Shown: positions 23,351 through 31,670 of the stretch, piece by piece
Numbering within the stretch: the first letter of the stretch is position 1
Layout: every line of letters begins with the position of its first letter
Source of the DNA: Mycobacterium sp. IS-1264
Lineage (GTDB): Bacteria > Actinomycetota > Actinomycetes > Mycobacteriales > Mycobacteriaceae
DNA length: 64,000 nucleotides
Direction: 5' to 3'
NCBI RefSeq assembly: GCF_001954195.1
Contig: NZ_MBES01000037.1
Span: forward strand, 21,370-85,369
Position numbers and translations under genes: made by a program
The notes under the pieces: model-generated
What the model was told of the DNA's origin: nothing
The model's database searches: none
The model's input: only the letters and a program-made list of their open reading frames with translations

Positions 23351-24556
23351 ATGCCCGAGACCCCAGACGTGTTCTCGCCGGCCAAGCTGGGCCCCGTCAC
23401 GCTGCGTAACCGGATCATCAAGGCCGCGACGTTCGAGGCGCGCACACCCGGCGCGCTGGTGAGCGACGACTTGATCGAATACCACCGGCTGCCGGCCGCC
23501 GGCGGAGTGGGCATGACCACCGTCGCCTACTGCGCGGTCTCGCCCGGCGGCCGCACCGAGGGCAACGGACTCTGGATGCGCCCCGAGGCGGTGCCGGGAC
23601 TGCGGCGGCTGACGGACGCGATCCACGCAGAGGGCGCGGCGGTGAGCGCGCAGATCGGCCACGCCGGCCCGGTGGCCAACGCCCGCTCCAACAAGGCCAC
23701 CGCCCTGGCACCGGTGCGGTTCTTCAACCCGATCGGGATGCGGTTCGCGAAGAAGGCAACCCGCGAGGACATCGACGACGTCATCGAAGGACACGCCAAC
23801 GCCGCGCGGCTGGCCATCGAGGCGGGCTTCGACGCGGTCGAAATCCATTTGGGCCACAACTATTTGGCGAGCTCGTTCCTGTCGCCGCTGATCAACCGCC
23901 GCGACGACGAGTTCGGCGGATCGCTGGAGAACCGGGCCAAGCTGGCCCGCGGCATGGTGATGGCCGTCCGGCGCGCGGTGGAGAATGAGGGGACGCCGAT
24001 CGCGGTGACCGCCAAGCTCAACATGGCCGACGGCGTGCGCGGCGGCATCAGCACCGAGGAATCGCTGACCACCGCCAAATGGCTGCAGGACGATGGCGGG
24101 CTGGACGCGATCGAACTCACCGCCGGCAGCTCGCTGGTCAACCCGATGTATCTGTTTCACGGCGACGCACCGGTCAAGGAGTTCGCCCGCGCTTTCAAGC
24201 CGCCGCTGCGCTGGGGCATCCGCATGACGGGCAAGAAATTCCTTCGCGAGTACCCCTACCGCGAGGCCTATCTCTTGCGACACGCCAAGCTGTTCCGCGC
24301 CGAGCTGACGATGCCGCTGATCCTGCTCGGCGGCATCACCAACCGGGAAACGATGGACCTCGCGATGGCGGAGGGATTCCAATTCGTCGCGATGGCCCGG
24401 GCCCTGCTGGCCGAGCCGGACCTGGTCAATCGGATCGCCGCCGACGGCGCCGCGCACGGCGTGCATTCGGCGTGCACGCACTGCAATCGCTGCATGCCCA
24501 CGGTCTACAGCCGGACGCACTGCGTGGTAACCGGGGCGCCTGACATTGCAGGCTGA
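23351..24556 (+). CDS. Old-yellow-enzyme-type NADH:flavin oxidoreductase
   Basis: An FMN-dependent TIM-barrel oxidoreductase of about 401 residues. Typical segments are [14 protein letters not shown] at the N-terminus, [10 protein letters not shown] near residue 100, the [19 protein letters not shown] stretch near 170 and the C-terminal CTHCNRCMP cluster. The closely spaced cysteines recall the 2,4-dienoyl-CoA reductase branch that carries an iron-sulfur site, though the attached second domain of that branch is missing. ATG 23351 is preferred; ATG 23327 is an alternative. It is divergent from folD. The substrate is unknown. Confidence 0.88.
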   Translation: MPETPDVFSPAKLGPVTLRNRIIKAATFEARTPGALVSDDLIEYHRLPAAGGVGMTTVAYCAVSPGGRTEGNGLWMRPEAVPGLRRLTDAIHAEGAAVSAQIGHAGPVANARSNKATALAPVRFFNPIGMRFAKKATREDIDDVIEGHANAARLAIEAGFDAVEIHLGHNYLASSFLSPLINRRDDEFGGSLENRAKLARGMVMAVRRAVENEGTPIAVTAKLNMADGVRGGISTEESLTTAKWLQDDGGLDAIELTAGSSLVNPMYLFHGDAPVKEFARAFKPPLRWGIRMTGKKFLREYPYREAYLLRHAKLFRAELTMPLILLGGITNRETMDLAMAEGFQFVAMARALLAEPDLVNRIAADGAAHGVHSACTHCNRCMPTVYSRTHCVVTGAPDIAG

Positions 24557-24585
24557 CAACAGTTGCACCGGCTAGAGTTGTGGCG

Positions 24586-27228
24586 ATGACCGCAGCACCC
24601 CCGCCAGCGCTAACCGTTCGACACGACGGGTCCGAACGGACTTTCGCGGCGGGCCATGACGTGGTGGTCGGTCGCGATCTCCGCGCCGACATGCGCATCA
24701 CACACCCGCTGATTTCGCGTGCCCATCTGCTGCTGCGCTTCGACCAGGGCAGGTGGCTGGCGATCGACAACGGTTCGCTCAACGGGACTTTCGTCAACGG
24801 CCGCCGCGTGCCGGTGGTCGACATCCACGACGGCCAGACCGTCAACATCGGCAATCCCGACGGGCCGCAGCTGACCTTCGAAATCGGTCACTACCAAGGG
24901 ATGGCGGGTCGCCCGCCCCGCACCGAGTCGATGGGCATCCCCGTGGCGGCGCACGCGGCGGGAACGGCGTGGCCGCCCTCGCCGTCCCCGGGTCAGCCGG
25001 GCCCTCCGCCCGCGCCGCCCGGCCCGCCGGGGCGCCCACCGAACCGCGCCGCGCCCCCACTGCGTCGACCGCATCCGGGCCCACCGCCGGGGCCACCACC
25101 GGCGCGGCCGACCGCGTTTCCGCCCGGTGCGCCGCCACCGCCACCCAACTTCCCGCCGCCGCCGCTTGCGGGATCCGCGGCGTCGGCGCCGGCCGCGCCG
25201 CACACCGAGATATCGCGCACCGCCCCCAAGCAACCGGAGGTGGGCAACCTCGCGACGAAGATGTTCCAGGCGCTGATGCCGTCGCGGTCCGGGGCGATAC
25301 AGAAGCCGGTCGGCTCGCTCACCATCGGCCGTGCCACCGACAACGACGTCGTCATCCAGGACGTGCTGGCGTCACGCCATCACGCGTTTCTGACTCAGAC
25401 GCCGCTGGGCACCGAAATCCGCGACGCGCACAGCGTCAACGGGACCTTCGTCAACGGTGTGCGGGTCGGGTCCGCGGTGCTCACCGAGGGCGACGTGGTC
25501 ACCATCGGCAACGTCGACCTGGTGTTCACCCGCGACACCCTGGTCCGGCGCACCGAAGCGGCGACGCGCACCGGCGGCCTCGAGGTGAACTCGGTCTGCT
25601 TCACCGTCGACCACGGCAAGCAACTTCTGGACCACATCTCGCTGACCGCCCGGCCCGGGACGCTGACCGCCATCATCGGTGGTTCCGGCGCCGGCAAGAC
25701 GACCCTGTCGCGGCTGATCGTCGGCTACACCACCCCGACGTCGGGCTCGGTGACCTTCGAGGGTCACAACATCCATACCGAATATGCGTCCATGCGCAGC
25801 AGGATCGGGATGGTCCCGCAGGACGACGTGGTGCACCGCCAGCTGACCGTCAACCAGGCCCTTGGCTACGCCGCCGAGCTGCGCCTGCCGCCCGACACCA
25901 GCAAAGAGGAACGTGCCCAGGTCGTCGCTCAGGTGCTCGAGGAACTCGAGCTGACCAAACACGCAGACACCCGGGTCGACAAGCTCTCCGGCGGCCAGCG
26001 CAAACGCGCCTCGGTGGCGCTGGAGCTACTGACCCAACCATCGCTGCTGCTCCTGGACGAGCCGACGTCCGGTCTGGACCCGGCGCTGGACCGTCAGGTC
26101 ATGCTGATGCTGCGTCAGCTCGCCGACGCCGGCCGCGTGGTGTTGGTGGTCACCCACTCCGTGTCCTATCTCGACGTCTGCGATCAGATCCTGCTCGTCG
26201 CGCCCGGCGGTAAGACCGCGTTCTGCGGGCCGCCCGACCAGGTCGAGGCCGCCATGGGGACCCGCAACTGGGCCGACATCTTCGCCAAGGTGGGCGCCGA
26301 TCCCGACGAGGCCAACCGCCGCTTCAAGGAACGCAACCAGCCGTCGTCGCAGGCGCCGGCCCCCGAGAGCCCGGCGGATCTGGGCGAACCACCCCAAACC
26401 GACCTGTGGCGGCAGCTATCTACCATCGCTCGCCGTCAGGTTCGCCTCGTCGTGTCCGACCGCGGTTACACGATCTTCCTGGCGATCCTGCCCTTCCTCA
26501 TCGGCGCGTTGTCGCTGACCGTGAAAGGCCCAAAACCCGGCCTCGGCCCCGCCGACCCGCTCGGTCTCGCGCCCACTCAGCCGCAGTACATCATGGTGCT
26601 GTTGAACATCGGCGCCGTCTTCATGGGCACCGCGCTGACCATCCGCGACCTCATCGGCGAGCGCGCGATCTTCCGCCGGGAGCAGGCCGTCGGCCTGTCC
26701 ACCACGGCGTATCTGCTGGCCAAGATCGTGGTGTTCTGCGTCTTCGCGACCGCGCAGGCAGCGATCGCAACGTTCATCGTGCGGCTGGGCAAGGGCGCGC
26801 CGACCGCAGACCCGCCTTTCTTTGGCAACTCGACGTTCTCGCTATTCGTCACCGTCGCGGGCACCTGTGTTGCTTCCGCGATGCTCGGCCTGCTGCTGTC
26901 GTCGCTGGCGCAGTCCAACGAGCAGATCATGCCGCTGCTCGTGGTGTCGATCATGTCGCAGCTGGTGTTGTCCGGCGGGATGATCCCGGTCTACCAACGC
27001 GTCGGTCTCGAGCAGCTCGCATGGCTGACACCCGCCCGCTGGGGCTACGCCGGGGGTGCGTCCTCGATCGACTTTCCGTCACTGGTGAAGGTCAAACAGA
27101 TCCCGACCAACGACCCGGTCTGGCAGCACTCCAAACACATTCTGCTGTTCGACATGGCGATGCTCGCACTGTTGAGCGTCCTCTACAGCGCCATCGTGTG
27201 GTGGAAGATCCGGCTCAAGCGGCACTGA
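24586..27228 (+). CDS. FHA-FHA-ABC transporter (Rv1747-like), copy 1
   Basis: A single-chain exporter of about 880 residues. In order it has FHA1 (about 10-105), a long proline-rich linker, FHA2 (about 245-325), an ABC ATPase (about 345-570) and a C-terminal six-helix ABCG-type membrane domain. Both FHA domains keep the phosphothreonine-binding pattern (GR, SRAH or SRHH, NG). The ATPase has Walker A GGSGAGKTT, signature LSGGQRKR, Walker B LLLLDEPTSGLD and the switch VVTHS. Rv1747, the M. tuberculosis relative, is regulated by the kinase PknF; no kinase gene is nearby here. GTG at 24580 is an alternative start. A paralogue follows after 7 bases. Confidence 0.93.
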   Translation: MTAAPPPALTVRHDGSERTFAAGHDVVVGRDLRADMRITHPLISRAHLLLRFDQGRWLAIDNGSLNGTFVNGRRVPVVDIHDGQTVNIGNPDGPQLTFEIGHYQGMAGRPPRTESMGIPVAAHAAGTAWPPSPSPGQPGPPPAPPGPPGRPPNRAAPPLRRPHPGPPPGPPPARPTAFPPGAPPPPPNFPPPPLAGSAASAPAAPHTEISRTAPKQPEVGNLATKMFQALMPSRSGAIQKPVGSLTIGRATDNDVVIQDVLASRHHAFLTQTPLGTEIRDAHSVNGTFVNGVRVGSAVLTEGDVVTIGNVDLVFTRDTLVRRTEAATRTGGLEVNSVCFTVDHGKQLLDHISLTARPGTLTAIIGGSGAGKTTLSRLIVGYTTPTSGSVTFEGHNIHTEYASMRSRIGMVPQDDVVHRQLTVNQALGYAAELRLPPDTSKEERAQVVAQVLEELELTKHADTRVDKLSGGQRKRASVALELLTQPSLLLLDEPTSGLDPALDRQVMLMLRQLADAGRVVLVVTHSVSYLDVCDQILLVAPGGKTAFCGPPDQVEAAMGTRNWADIFAKVGADPDEANRRFKERNQPSSQAPAPESPADLGEPPQTDLWRQLSTIARRQVRLVVSDRGYTIFLAILPFLIGALSLTVKGPKPGLGPADPLGLAPTQPQYIMVLLNIGAVFMGTALTIRDLIGERAIFRREQAVGLSTTAYLLAKIVVFCVFATAQAAIATFIVRLGKGAPTADPPFFGNSTFSLFVTVAGTCVASAMLGLLLSSLAQSNEQIMPLLVVSIMSQLVLSGGMIPVYQRVGLEQLAWLTPARWGYAGGASSIDFPSLVKVKQIPTNDPVWQHSKHILLFDMAMLALLSVLYSAIVWWKIRLKRH

Positions 27229-27235
27229 TCACCCG

Positions 27236-29704
27236 ATGAATCGCCCTGCGCAGCCCGTGCTGACCGTTCGGTCCAACCGATCCCAGGGCAGCTTCGCCCC
27301 GGGCGGTGACGTGGTGGTCGGCAGCGACCTGCGCGCCGACCTGCGAGTGGCCCATCCGCTGGTCGCCCGCGCGCACGTGCTGTTGCGCTTCGACCAGGGC
27401 CGCTGGTTGGCGCTCGACAACAACTCGCTCAACGGTGTGTTCGTCAACGGCCAGCGCGTGCCCACCGTCGACATCCAGGACGGGCAGAGCATCAACATCG
27501 GCAAGCCCGACGGGCCGCGGATCACCTTCGAGGTCGGGCACCACCGGGGCAGCGTCGGCTCGCTACCGCGGACGACGCAGGTGATCCCGACGATCGCACC
27601 ACCCCCCTTGCCCCGCCAGTCACCGGCCCAGGCGCCGGTCGCGCGCCGCTATCAGCCCGGCTCGCCGCAGCCGGTTCCGATCGTCGCGCCCAAGGCACAA
27701 ACCCACCAGGTGCCACCGGCAGCGGCCGGGCCCGGGCCCGACGCCCCGACCAGAACGATCAAACCCCTGGGGCCCGAATCGGGGGCGGCACCCGTCGCGG
27801 GCGCCGCCCGGATCGGCCGCGCGATCGACAACGACATCGTCATCCACGACGTGCTGGCGTCGCGCTATCACGCGTTCCTGGCCCCGACGCCGATCGGCAC
27901 CGAGATCCGCGACGCCAACAGCATCAACGGGACGTTCGTCAACGGGCTCCGGGTCGGGTCGGCGCTGCTGTCCGAGGGCGACGTGGTCACCATCGGCAAC
28001 GTCGACCTGGTCTTCACCGGCGGCGTCCTGCTGCGCCGCCAGGAAGCGGCGACGCGCACCGGCGGTCTCGAGGTCCGCCATGTCGACTTCAGCGTCGACG
28101 GCAAGAACCTGCTCGAGAAGATCTCGATGACGGCCAGGCCCGGCACCCTGACCGCCATCATCGGCGGATCAGGCGCCGGCAAGAGCACGCTGTCGCGGCT
28201 GATCGCCGGGTACGCCACCCCCACGGCCGGCACCGTCACGTTCGAAGGCCACAACATCCACACCGCCTACGCGACGCTGCGCACCAGGATCGGGATGGTG
28301 CCCCAGGACGACGTCGTGCACCGCCAGCTGACCGTCAACCAGGCGCTCGGCTACGCCGCCGAGCTGCGCCTGCCGCCGGACACCAGCAAGACCGACCGCG
28401 AAGAGGTCGTCGCGCAGGTCCTCGACGAGCTGGGGCTGACGCAGCACGCGGACACCCGGGTCGACAAGCTCTCCGGCGGCCAGCGCAAGCGCGCGTCCGT
28501 CGCGCTCGAGCTGCTCACCGGGCCGTCGCTGCTGATCCTCGACGAACCGACCTCGGGCCTTGACCCCGCGCTGGACCTGCAAGTCATGACGATGCTGCGG
28601 CAACTGGCCGACGCCGGCCGCGTGGTGTTGGTGGTCACCCACTCGCTGACGTATCTGGACATCTGCGATCAGGTGCTGCTGATGGCCCCCGGCGGCAAGA
28701 CCGCGTTCCTGGGCGCGCCCGACCAGATCGGCGAGGTCATGGGGACCACCAACTGGGCCCACATTTTCGCGAAGGTCGGCGCCGACCCGGACGAGGCCAA
28801 TCGCCGGTTCCTGGCCCAGAACAAACCCCCGCCGCCGCCGGAGGCCGAAGCGCCCGCGGCCGAACTCGGCGACGCGGCGCACACCAGCGTGCGTCGTCAG
28901 TTCTCGACGATCGCGCGGCGCCAAGTTCGCCTGATCGTGTCCGACCGCGCGTATTTCGTGTTCCTGGCGCTGTTGCCGTTCGTCATGGGTGCGCTGTCGC
29001 TGACCGTTCCCGGCGACACCGGTTTCGGCATCGCCGACCCGACGAGCGCCTCCGCCGGCGAGGCCGCGACGATCTTGATGCTGCTGACCATGGCCGCCGC
29101 CTTCATGGGTACGGCGCTGACGCTGCGCGACCTCATCGGCGAGCGCGCCATCTTCCGGCGCGAGCAGGCGGTGGGACTGTCGACCGGGGCCTATCTGGGC
29201 GCCAAGGTCGTCGTCTTCTGCGTGTTCGCCATCGTCCAGGCGGTGATCGCAACCACCATCGTGGTCGTGGGCAAGGGCACGCCGACGCGGCCGGCCGTGC
29301 TGCTCGGCAATGCCACCTTCGAGCTGTACGTCACCGTCGCGGCGACCTGCGTGGCCTCGGCGATGCTCGGCCTGCTGCTGTCGTCGCTGGCACGCTCGAA
29401 TGAGCAGATCATGCCGCTGCTGGTGGTGTCGTTGATGATGCAGATGGTGCTCTCCGGCGGGATGGTTCCGATCACCAACCGCATCTTTCTGGATCAGCTG
29501 TCCTGGGTGGTGCCCTCGCGGTGGGGATATGCGGCGTCGGGCTCGACGGTGGATTTGTGGACGGTGGCGCCCGGCCCGCAGAGTCCCCGCGACCGCCACT
29601 TCCAGCACACGTCCGGCACCTGGCTCTTCGACATGGCCATGCTCGCGGCGTTGTCGGTGTTCTATACCGGCGTCGTGTGGTGGCGCATGCGGCTCAAGCG
29701 ATAG
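27236..29704 (+). CDS. FHA-FHA-ABC transporter (Rv1747-like), copy 2
   Basis: An 822-residue paralogue of the preceding gene with the same domain order and a shorter, less proline-rich linker. The ATPase is intact (GGSGAGKST, LSGGQRKR, LLILDEPTSGLD). FHA2 keeps IGR, SRYH and NGTF. FHA1 has lost two canonical phosphothreonine contacts: GR is GS in VVVGSDLRAD, and SRAH is ARAH. ABCG-type half-transporters dimerise, so copies 1 and 2 could form a heterodimer. The stop codon lies in a 15-base tandem repeat that recreates the last codons. The exported molecule is unknown; a cell-wall lipid is suggested for Rv1747. Confidence 0.93.
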   Translation: MNRPAQPVLTVRSNRSQGSFAPGGDVVVGSDLRADLRVAHPLVARAHVLLRFDQGRWLALDNNSLNGVFVNGQRVPTVDIQDGQSINIGKPDGPRITFEVGHHRGSVGSLPRTTQVIPTIAPPPLPRQSPAQAPVARRYQPGSPQPVPIVAPKAQTHQVPPAAAGPGPDAPTRTIKPLGPESGAAPVAGAARIGRAIDNDIVIHDVLASRYHAFLAPTPIGTEIRDANSINGTFVNGLRVGSALLSEGDVVTIGNVDLVFTGGVLLRRQEAATRTGGLEVRHVDFSVDGKNLLEKISMTARPGTLTAIIGGSGAGKSTLSRLIAGYATPTAGTVTFEGHNIHTAYATLRTRIGMVPQDDVVHRQLTVNQALGYAAELRLPPDTSKTDREEVVAQVLDELGLTQHADTRVDKLSGGQRKRASVALELLTGPSLLILDEPTSGLDPALDLQVMTMLRQLADAGRVVLVVTHSLTYLDICDQVLLMAPGGKTAFLGAPDQIGEVMGTTNWAHIFAKVGADPDEANRRFLAQNKPPPPPEAEAPAAELGDAAHTSVRRQFSTIARRQVRLIVSDRAYFVFLALLPFVMGALSLTVPGDTGFGIADPTSASAGEAATILMLLTMAAAFMGTALTLRDLIGERAIFRREQAVGLSTGAYLGAKVVVFCVFAIVQAVIATTIVVVGKGTPTRPAVLLGNATFELYVTVAATCVASAMLGLLLSSLARSNEQIMPLLVVSLMMQMVLSGGMVPITNRIFLDQLSWVVPSRWGYAASGSTVDLWTVAPGPQSPRDRHFQHTSGTWLFDMAMLAALSVFYTGVVWWRMRLKR

Positions 29705-29735
29705 CGGCTCAAGCGATAGCGGCTCAAGCGGGTAC
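29691..29735 (+). repeat. Three 15-base tandem repeats at the end of the FHA-ABC copy 2
   Basis: The unit GGCTCAAGCGATAGC is present at 29691-29705 and 29706-29720, and a third copy with a changed end lies at 29721-29735. A decayed GGCTCAGGCG follows near 29739. Each unit contains the codons for LKR followed by TAG in the same frame, so the gene's ending is repeated after its own stop codon. It abuts the mfpA stop on the other strand. Confidence 0.9.
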
Positions 29736-29741
29736 GACGGC

Positions 29742-30302
29742 TCAGGCGTCCGGGCCCGCGTCCAAGCGCAGCCCATGGGCGGCCGCGAAGGCGACGGCTT
29801 GGCCGACGTCGACGCGCGCCCCGGCCAGCGTTGCGGTTCTCCACAGCGACGGGTCGACGGTCGCGCCGCGCAGGTCGGCGTCGTCGAGCCGGGTGCCGGC
29901 GGTCCGTGCCCCGGACAGGTCGGTGCCACGCAGCACGGCCTTGCGCAGGTCGGTTTCCACGAGGCTGGCCTCGCGGAGCCGGCAGCCGCTCAGGTCGACA
30001 CCGCGCAGGTCGTTGCCGCCCAGCACCGCGAGCGTGAAGTCCACCTCGTCGAAGGTCGTGGGCCGCAGCCGGCATTGCACAAAGACCGAACCGAGCATGC
30101 TGCACTGCGCAAACGTGCTGTGCCACAACAGCGTTCGCTCGAATGTGCAGTTGCGAAACGCCGATCCGCGGTGCTGCGATTCGGCCAGGTTTGCGCCGCT
30201 GAAATTGCATTCGGTGAACACGGCCCGTTCGGTGCACAACCGGCTGAGGTCCTCGTCGCGAAAATCCCTGCCGGAAAACTCGCAATCGACCCAGGGCTGC
30301 AA
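29742..30302 (-). CDS. mfpA: Pentapeptide-repeat gyrase-binding protein MfpA
   Basis: A 186-residue right-handed beta-helix protein that mimics DNA and binds DNA gyrase; in mycobacteria it lowers fluoroquinolone susceptibility. Nearly the whole length is A(D/N)LXX-type repeats, with characteristic FRNCTFERTLLWHSTF and LRGVDLSGCRL blocks. No ATG or GTG gives the expected N-terminus, and TTG at 30302 yields QPWVDCEF as known for MfpA. That TTG lies five bases after the stop of the GTPase gene mfpB, so the proteins are probably coupled. It is the last gene of a five-gene conservon. Confidence 0.93.
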   Translation of the reverse strand: MQPWVDCEFSGRDFRDEDLSRLCTERAVFTECNFSGANLAESQHRGSAFRNCTFERTLLWHSTFAQCSMLGSVFVQCRLRPTTFDEVDFTLAVLGGNDLRGVDLSGCRLREASLVETDLRKAVLRGTDLSGARTAGTRLDDADLRGATVDPSLWRTATLAGARVDVGQAVAFAAAHGLRLDAGPDA

Positions 30303-30307
30303 AGCGG

Positions 30308-30907
30308 TCAGCTCGCGGCCAGCGTTTCCAGTGCGTACTCGCTGACCGCGATCAGCGCGTCGGTCGCCGATCTGCGATCCCGTGCGTCGACGGAGATCAC
30401 CGGGATGTGGCGGGGCAGGGTCAGCGCTTCGCGCACCTCGTCGATGGGATAGCGTGGCGCGCCTTCGAATTCGTTGACCGCGATCAAGAACGGCAGGTTG
30501 CAGTGCTCGAAGAAGTCGACCGCGGCGAAGCTGTCCTGCAGGCGCCGGCAGTCGACCAGGACGATCGCCCCGATGGCGCCGCGGACCAGGTCGTCCCACA
30601 TGAACCAGAACCGGCGCTGGCCCGGGGTGCCGAACAGGTAGAGCACCAGGTCCTCTTCCAAGGTGATCCGGCCGAAGTCCATCGCGACCGTGGTGGTCCG
30701 CTTGTCGGGGGTCGCCTCGAGCATGTCGACGCCGGCGGAGGCGTCGGTGACCATCTCCTCGGTGCGCAGCGGCATGATCTCCGAAACCGCCCCGACGAAC
30801 GTGGTCTTGCCGGCACCGAAGCCGCCCGCGATCACGATTTTCGTCGAGGCGGTGGCTCCCTCATCGGGGTGCGCATCGGGGTGCGGCTCAGAGTGCGCGT
30901 AGGGCAC
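30308..30907 (-). CDS. mfpB: Conservon small GTPase MfpB
   Basis: A 199-residue Ras-like/ATP-GTP-binding protein. The P-loop GGFGAGKTT lies near residue 28, the switch II FGTPGQRRFWFMWDD near 92, and NEFEG stands where NKxD is usual, which is typical of this bacterial conservon group. In mycobacteria MfpB is reported to act with MfpA on gyrase. GTG at 30907 is used, overlapping the DUF742 gene by 20 bases; the first 20 residues are His/Glu/Pro-rich and variable. It is expected to cycle under control of the roadblock and kinase-like partners encoded upstream. Confidence 0.93.
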   Translation of the reverse strand: MPYAHSEPHPDAHPDEGATASTKIVIAGGFGAGKTTFVGAVSEIMPLRTEEMVTDASAGVDMLEATPDKRTTTVAMDFGRITLEEDLVLYLFGTPGQRRFWFMWDDLVRGAIGAIVLVDCRRLQDSFAAVDFFEHCNLPFLIAVNEFEGAPRYPIDEVREALTLPRHIPVISVDARDRRSATDALIAVSEYALETLAAS

Positions 30908-31262
30908 GCAGCGTCCTTCCTATGAGATCGTGGCGCTCATCGCGGGTCGAACGCTCGGTCAACGTTCGATGCACCCGAACGTATTCGGAGAGCACCAGAT
31001 CGCCGATCAAGACGCGCGTGACACCGACCGGCAAATCGAGCCGGGCCGAGATTTCCGCGACGGACGGGCTTTTGACGCACAGTTGGATGATCTTGCCTCT
31101 CGCGTCGTTGGGCGGCCATCGGTGCGCCAGTCCGGCCTGCAACGCTTGAATCGGCGCTTCCAGCGGAAGGTCGACTTTGGTTCCGGTCCGTCCGGACGTC
31201 AGGGTGTACGGACGGACGAGGCTCGCCTCACGTGAGGGCGGCCAGGACTCGCGCTTGTCCAT
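30888..31262 (-). CDS. DUF742 conservon protein
   Basis: A 124-residue DUF742 protein with a winged-helix-like look: VRPYTLTSGRT near the N-terminus, then PSVAEISARLDLPVGVTRVLIGDLV, the hallmark helix-turn-helix-like core. It is the third component of the kinase/roadblock/DUF742/GTPase conservon (mfpC, Rv3363c in M. tuberculosis as I recall). It overlaps mfpB by 20 bases and follows the roadblock gene by 6 bases. Its biochemical role is not established. Confidence 0.92.
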   Translation of the reverse strand: MDKRESWPPSREASLVRPYTLTSGRTGTKVDLPLEAPIQALQAGLAHRWPPNDARGKIIQLCVKSPSVAEISARLDLPVGVTRVLIGDLVLSEYVRVHRTLTERSTRDERHDLIGRTLRALRAL

Positions 31263-31268
31263 CGCGGC

Positions 31269-31670
31269 TCACGAGTGTGCAGCGGACCGGCGGGAGGACT
31301 GCACGACGCCGCCCACCCGTTCGACAAGGATGGCCATTTCGTAACCGATCTGACCGATGTCACATGACGTCACCGCCAGCGTGGCCAGGTGTGAGCCGTC
31401 GCCGACGCGCATCAGCAAGAGATAGCCGTTCTGCATCTCGACCACGGATTGCAGCACCTGCCCGCCCTCGAACAGCTGCGCGGCCCCGGTCGCCAGGCTC
31501 GCGAGCCCGGAGGCAACCGCGGCCAGCTGGTCGGCCCGCTCGCGGGGTAGATGCTCGCTGGCGGCGATGGGCAGCCCGTCGACGGACACCAGCAGCGCGT
31601 GCGCCACCCCGGGGACCTCGCGGGCGAAGTTCGTCACCAGCCAGTCCAGTGAGTTATCCGGTGACGTCAT
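31269..31670 (-). CDS. Roadblock/LC7 domain protein
   Basis: A 133-residue roadblock/LC7 protein, with [31 protein letters not shown] at the N-terminus and the [14 protein letters not shown] helix in the middle. Such proteins act as partners or exchange or activating factors for the adjacent small GTPase. Its ATG overlaps the stop of the sensor kinase gene (31667-31670), which indicates translational coupling. It is the second gene of the mfp conservon (mfpD, Rv3364c from memory). Confidence 0.93.
   Translation of the reverse strand: MTSPDNSLDWLVTNFAREVPGVAHALLVSVDGLPIAASEHLPRERADQLAAVASGLASLATGAAQLFEGGQVLQSVVEMQNGYLLLMRVGDGSHLATLAVTSCDIGQIGYEMAILVERVGGVVQSSRRSAAHS

Noticed and set aside
29691..29735. 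Possible transcription terminator or CRISPR remnant
   Set aside because: The repeats are direct, not inverted, and have no spacers or U-tract; simple slippage of the gene end explains them.
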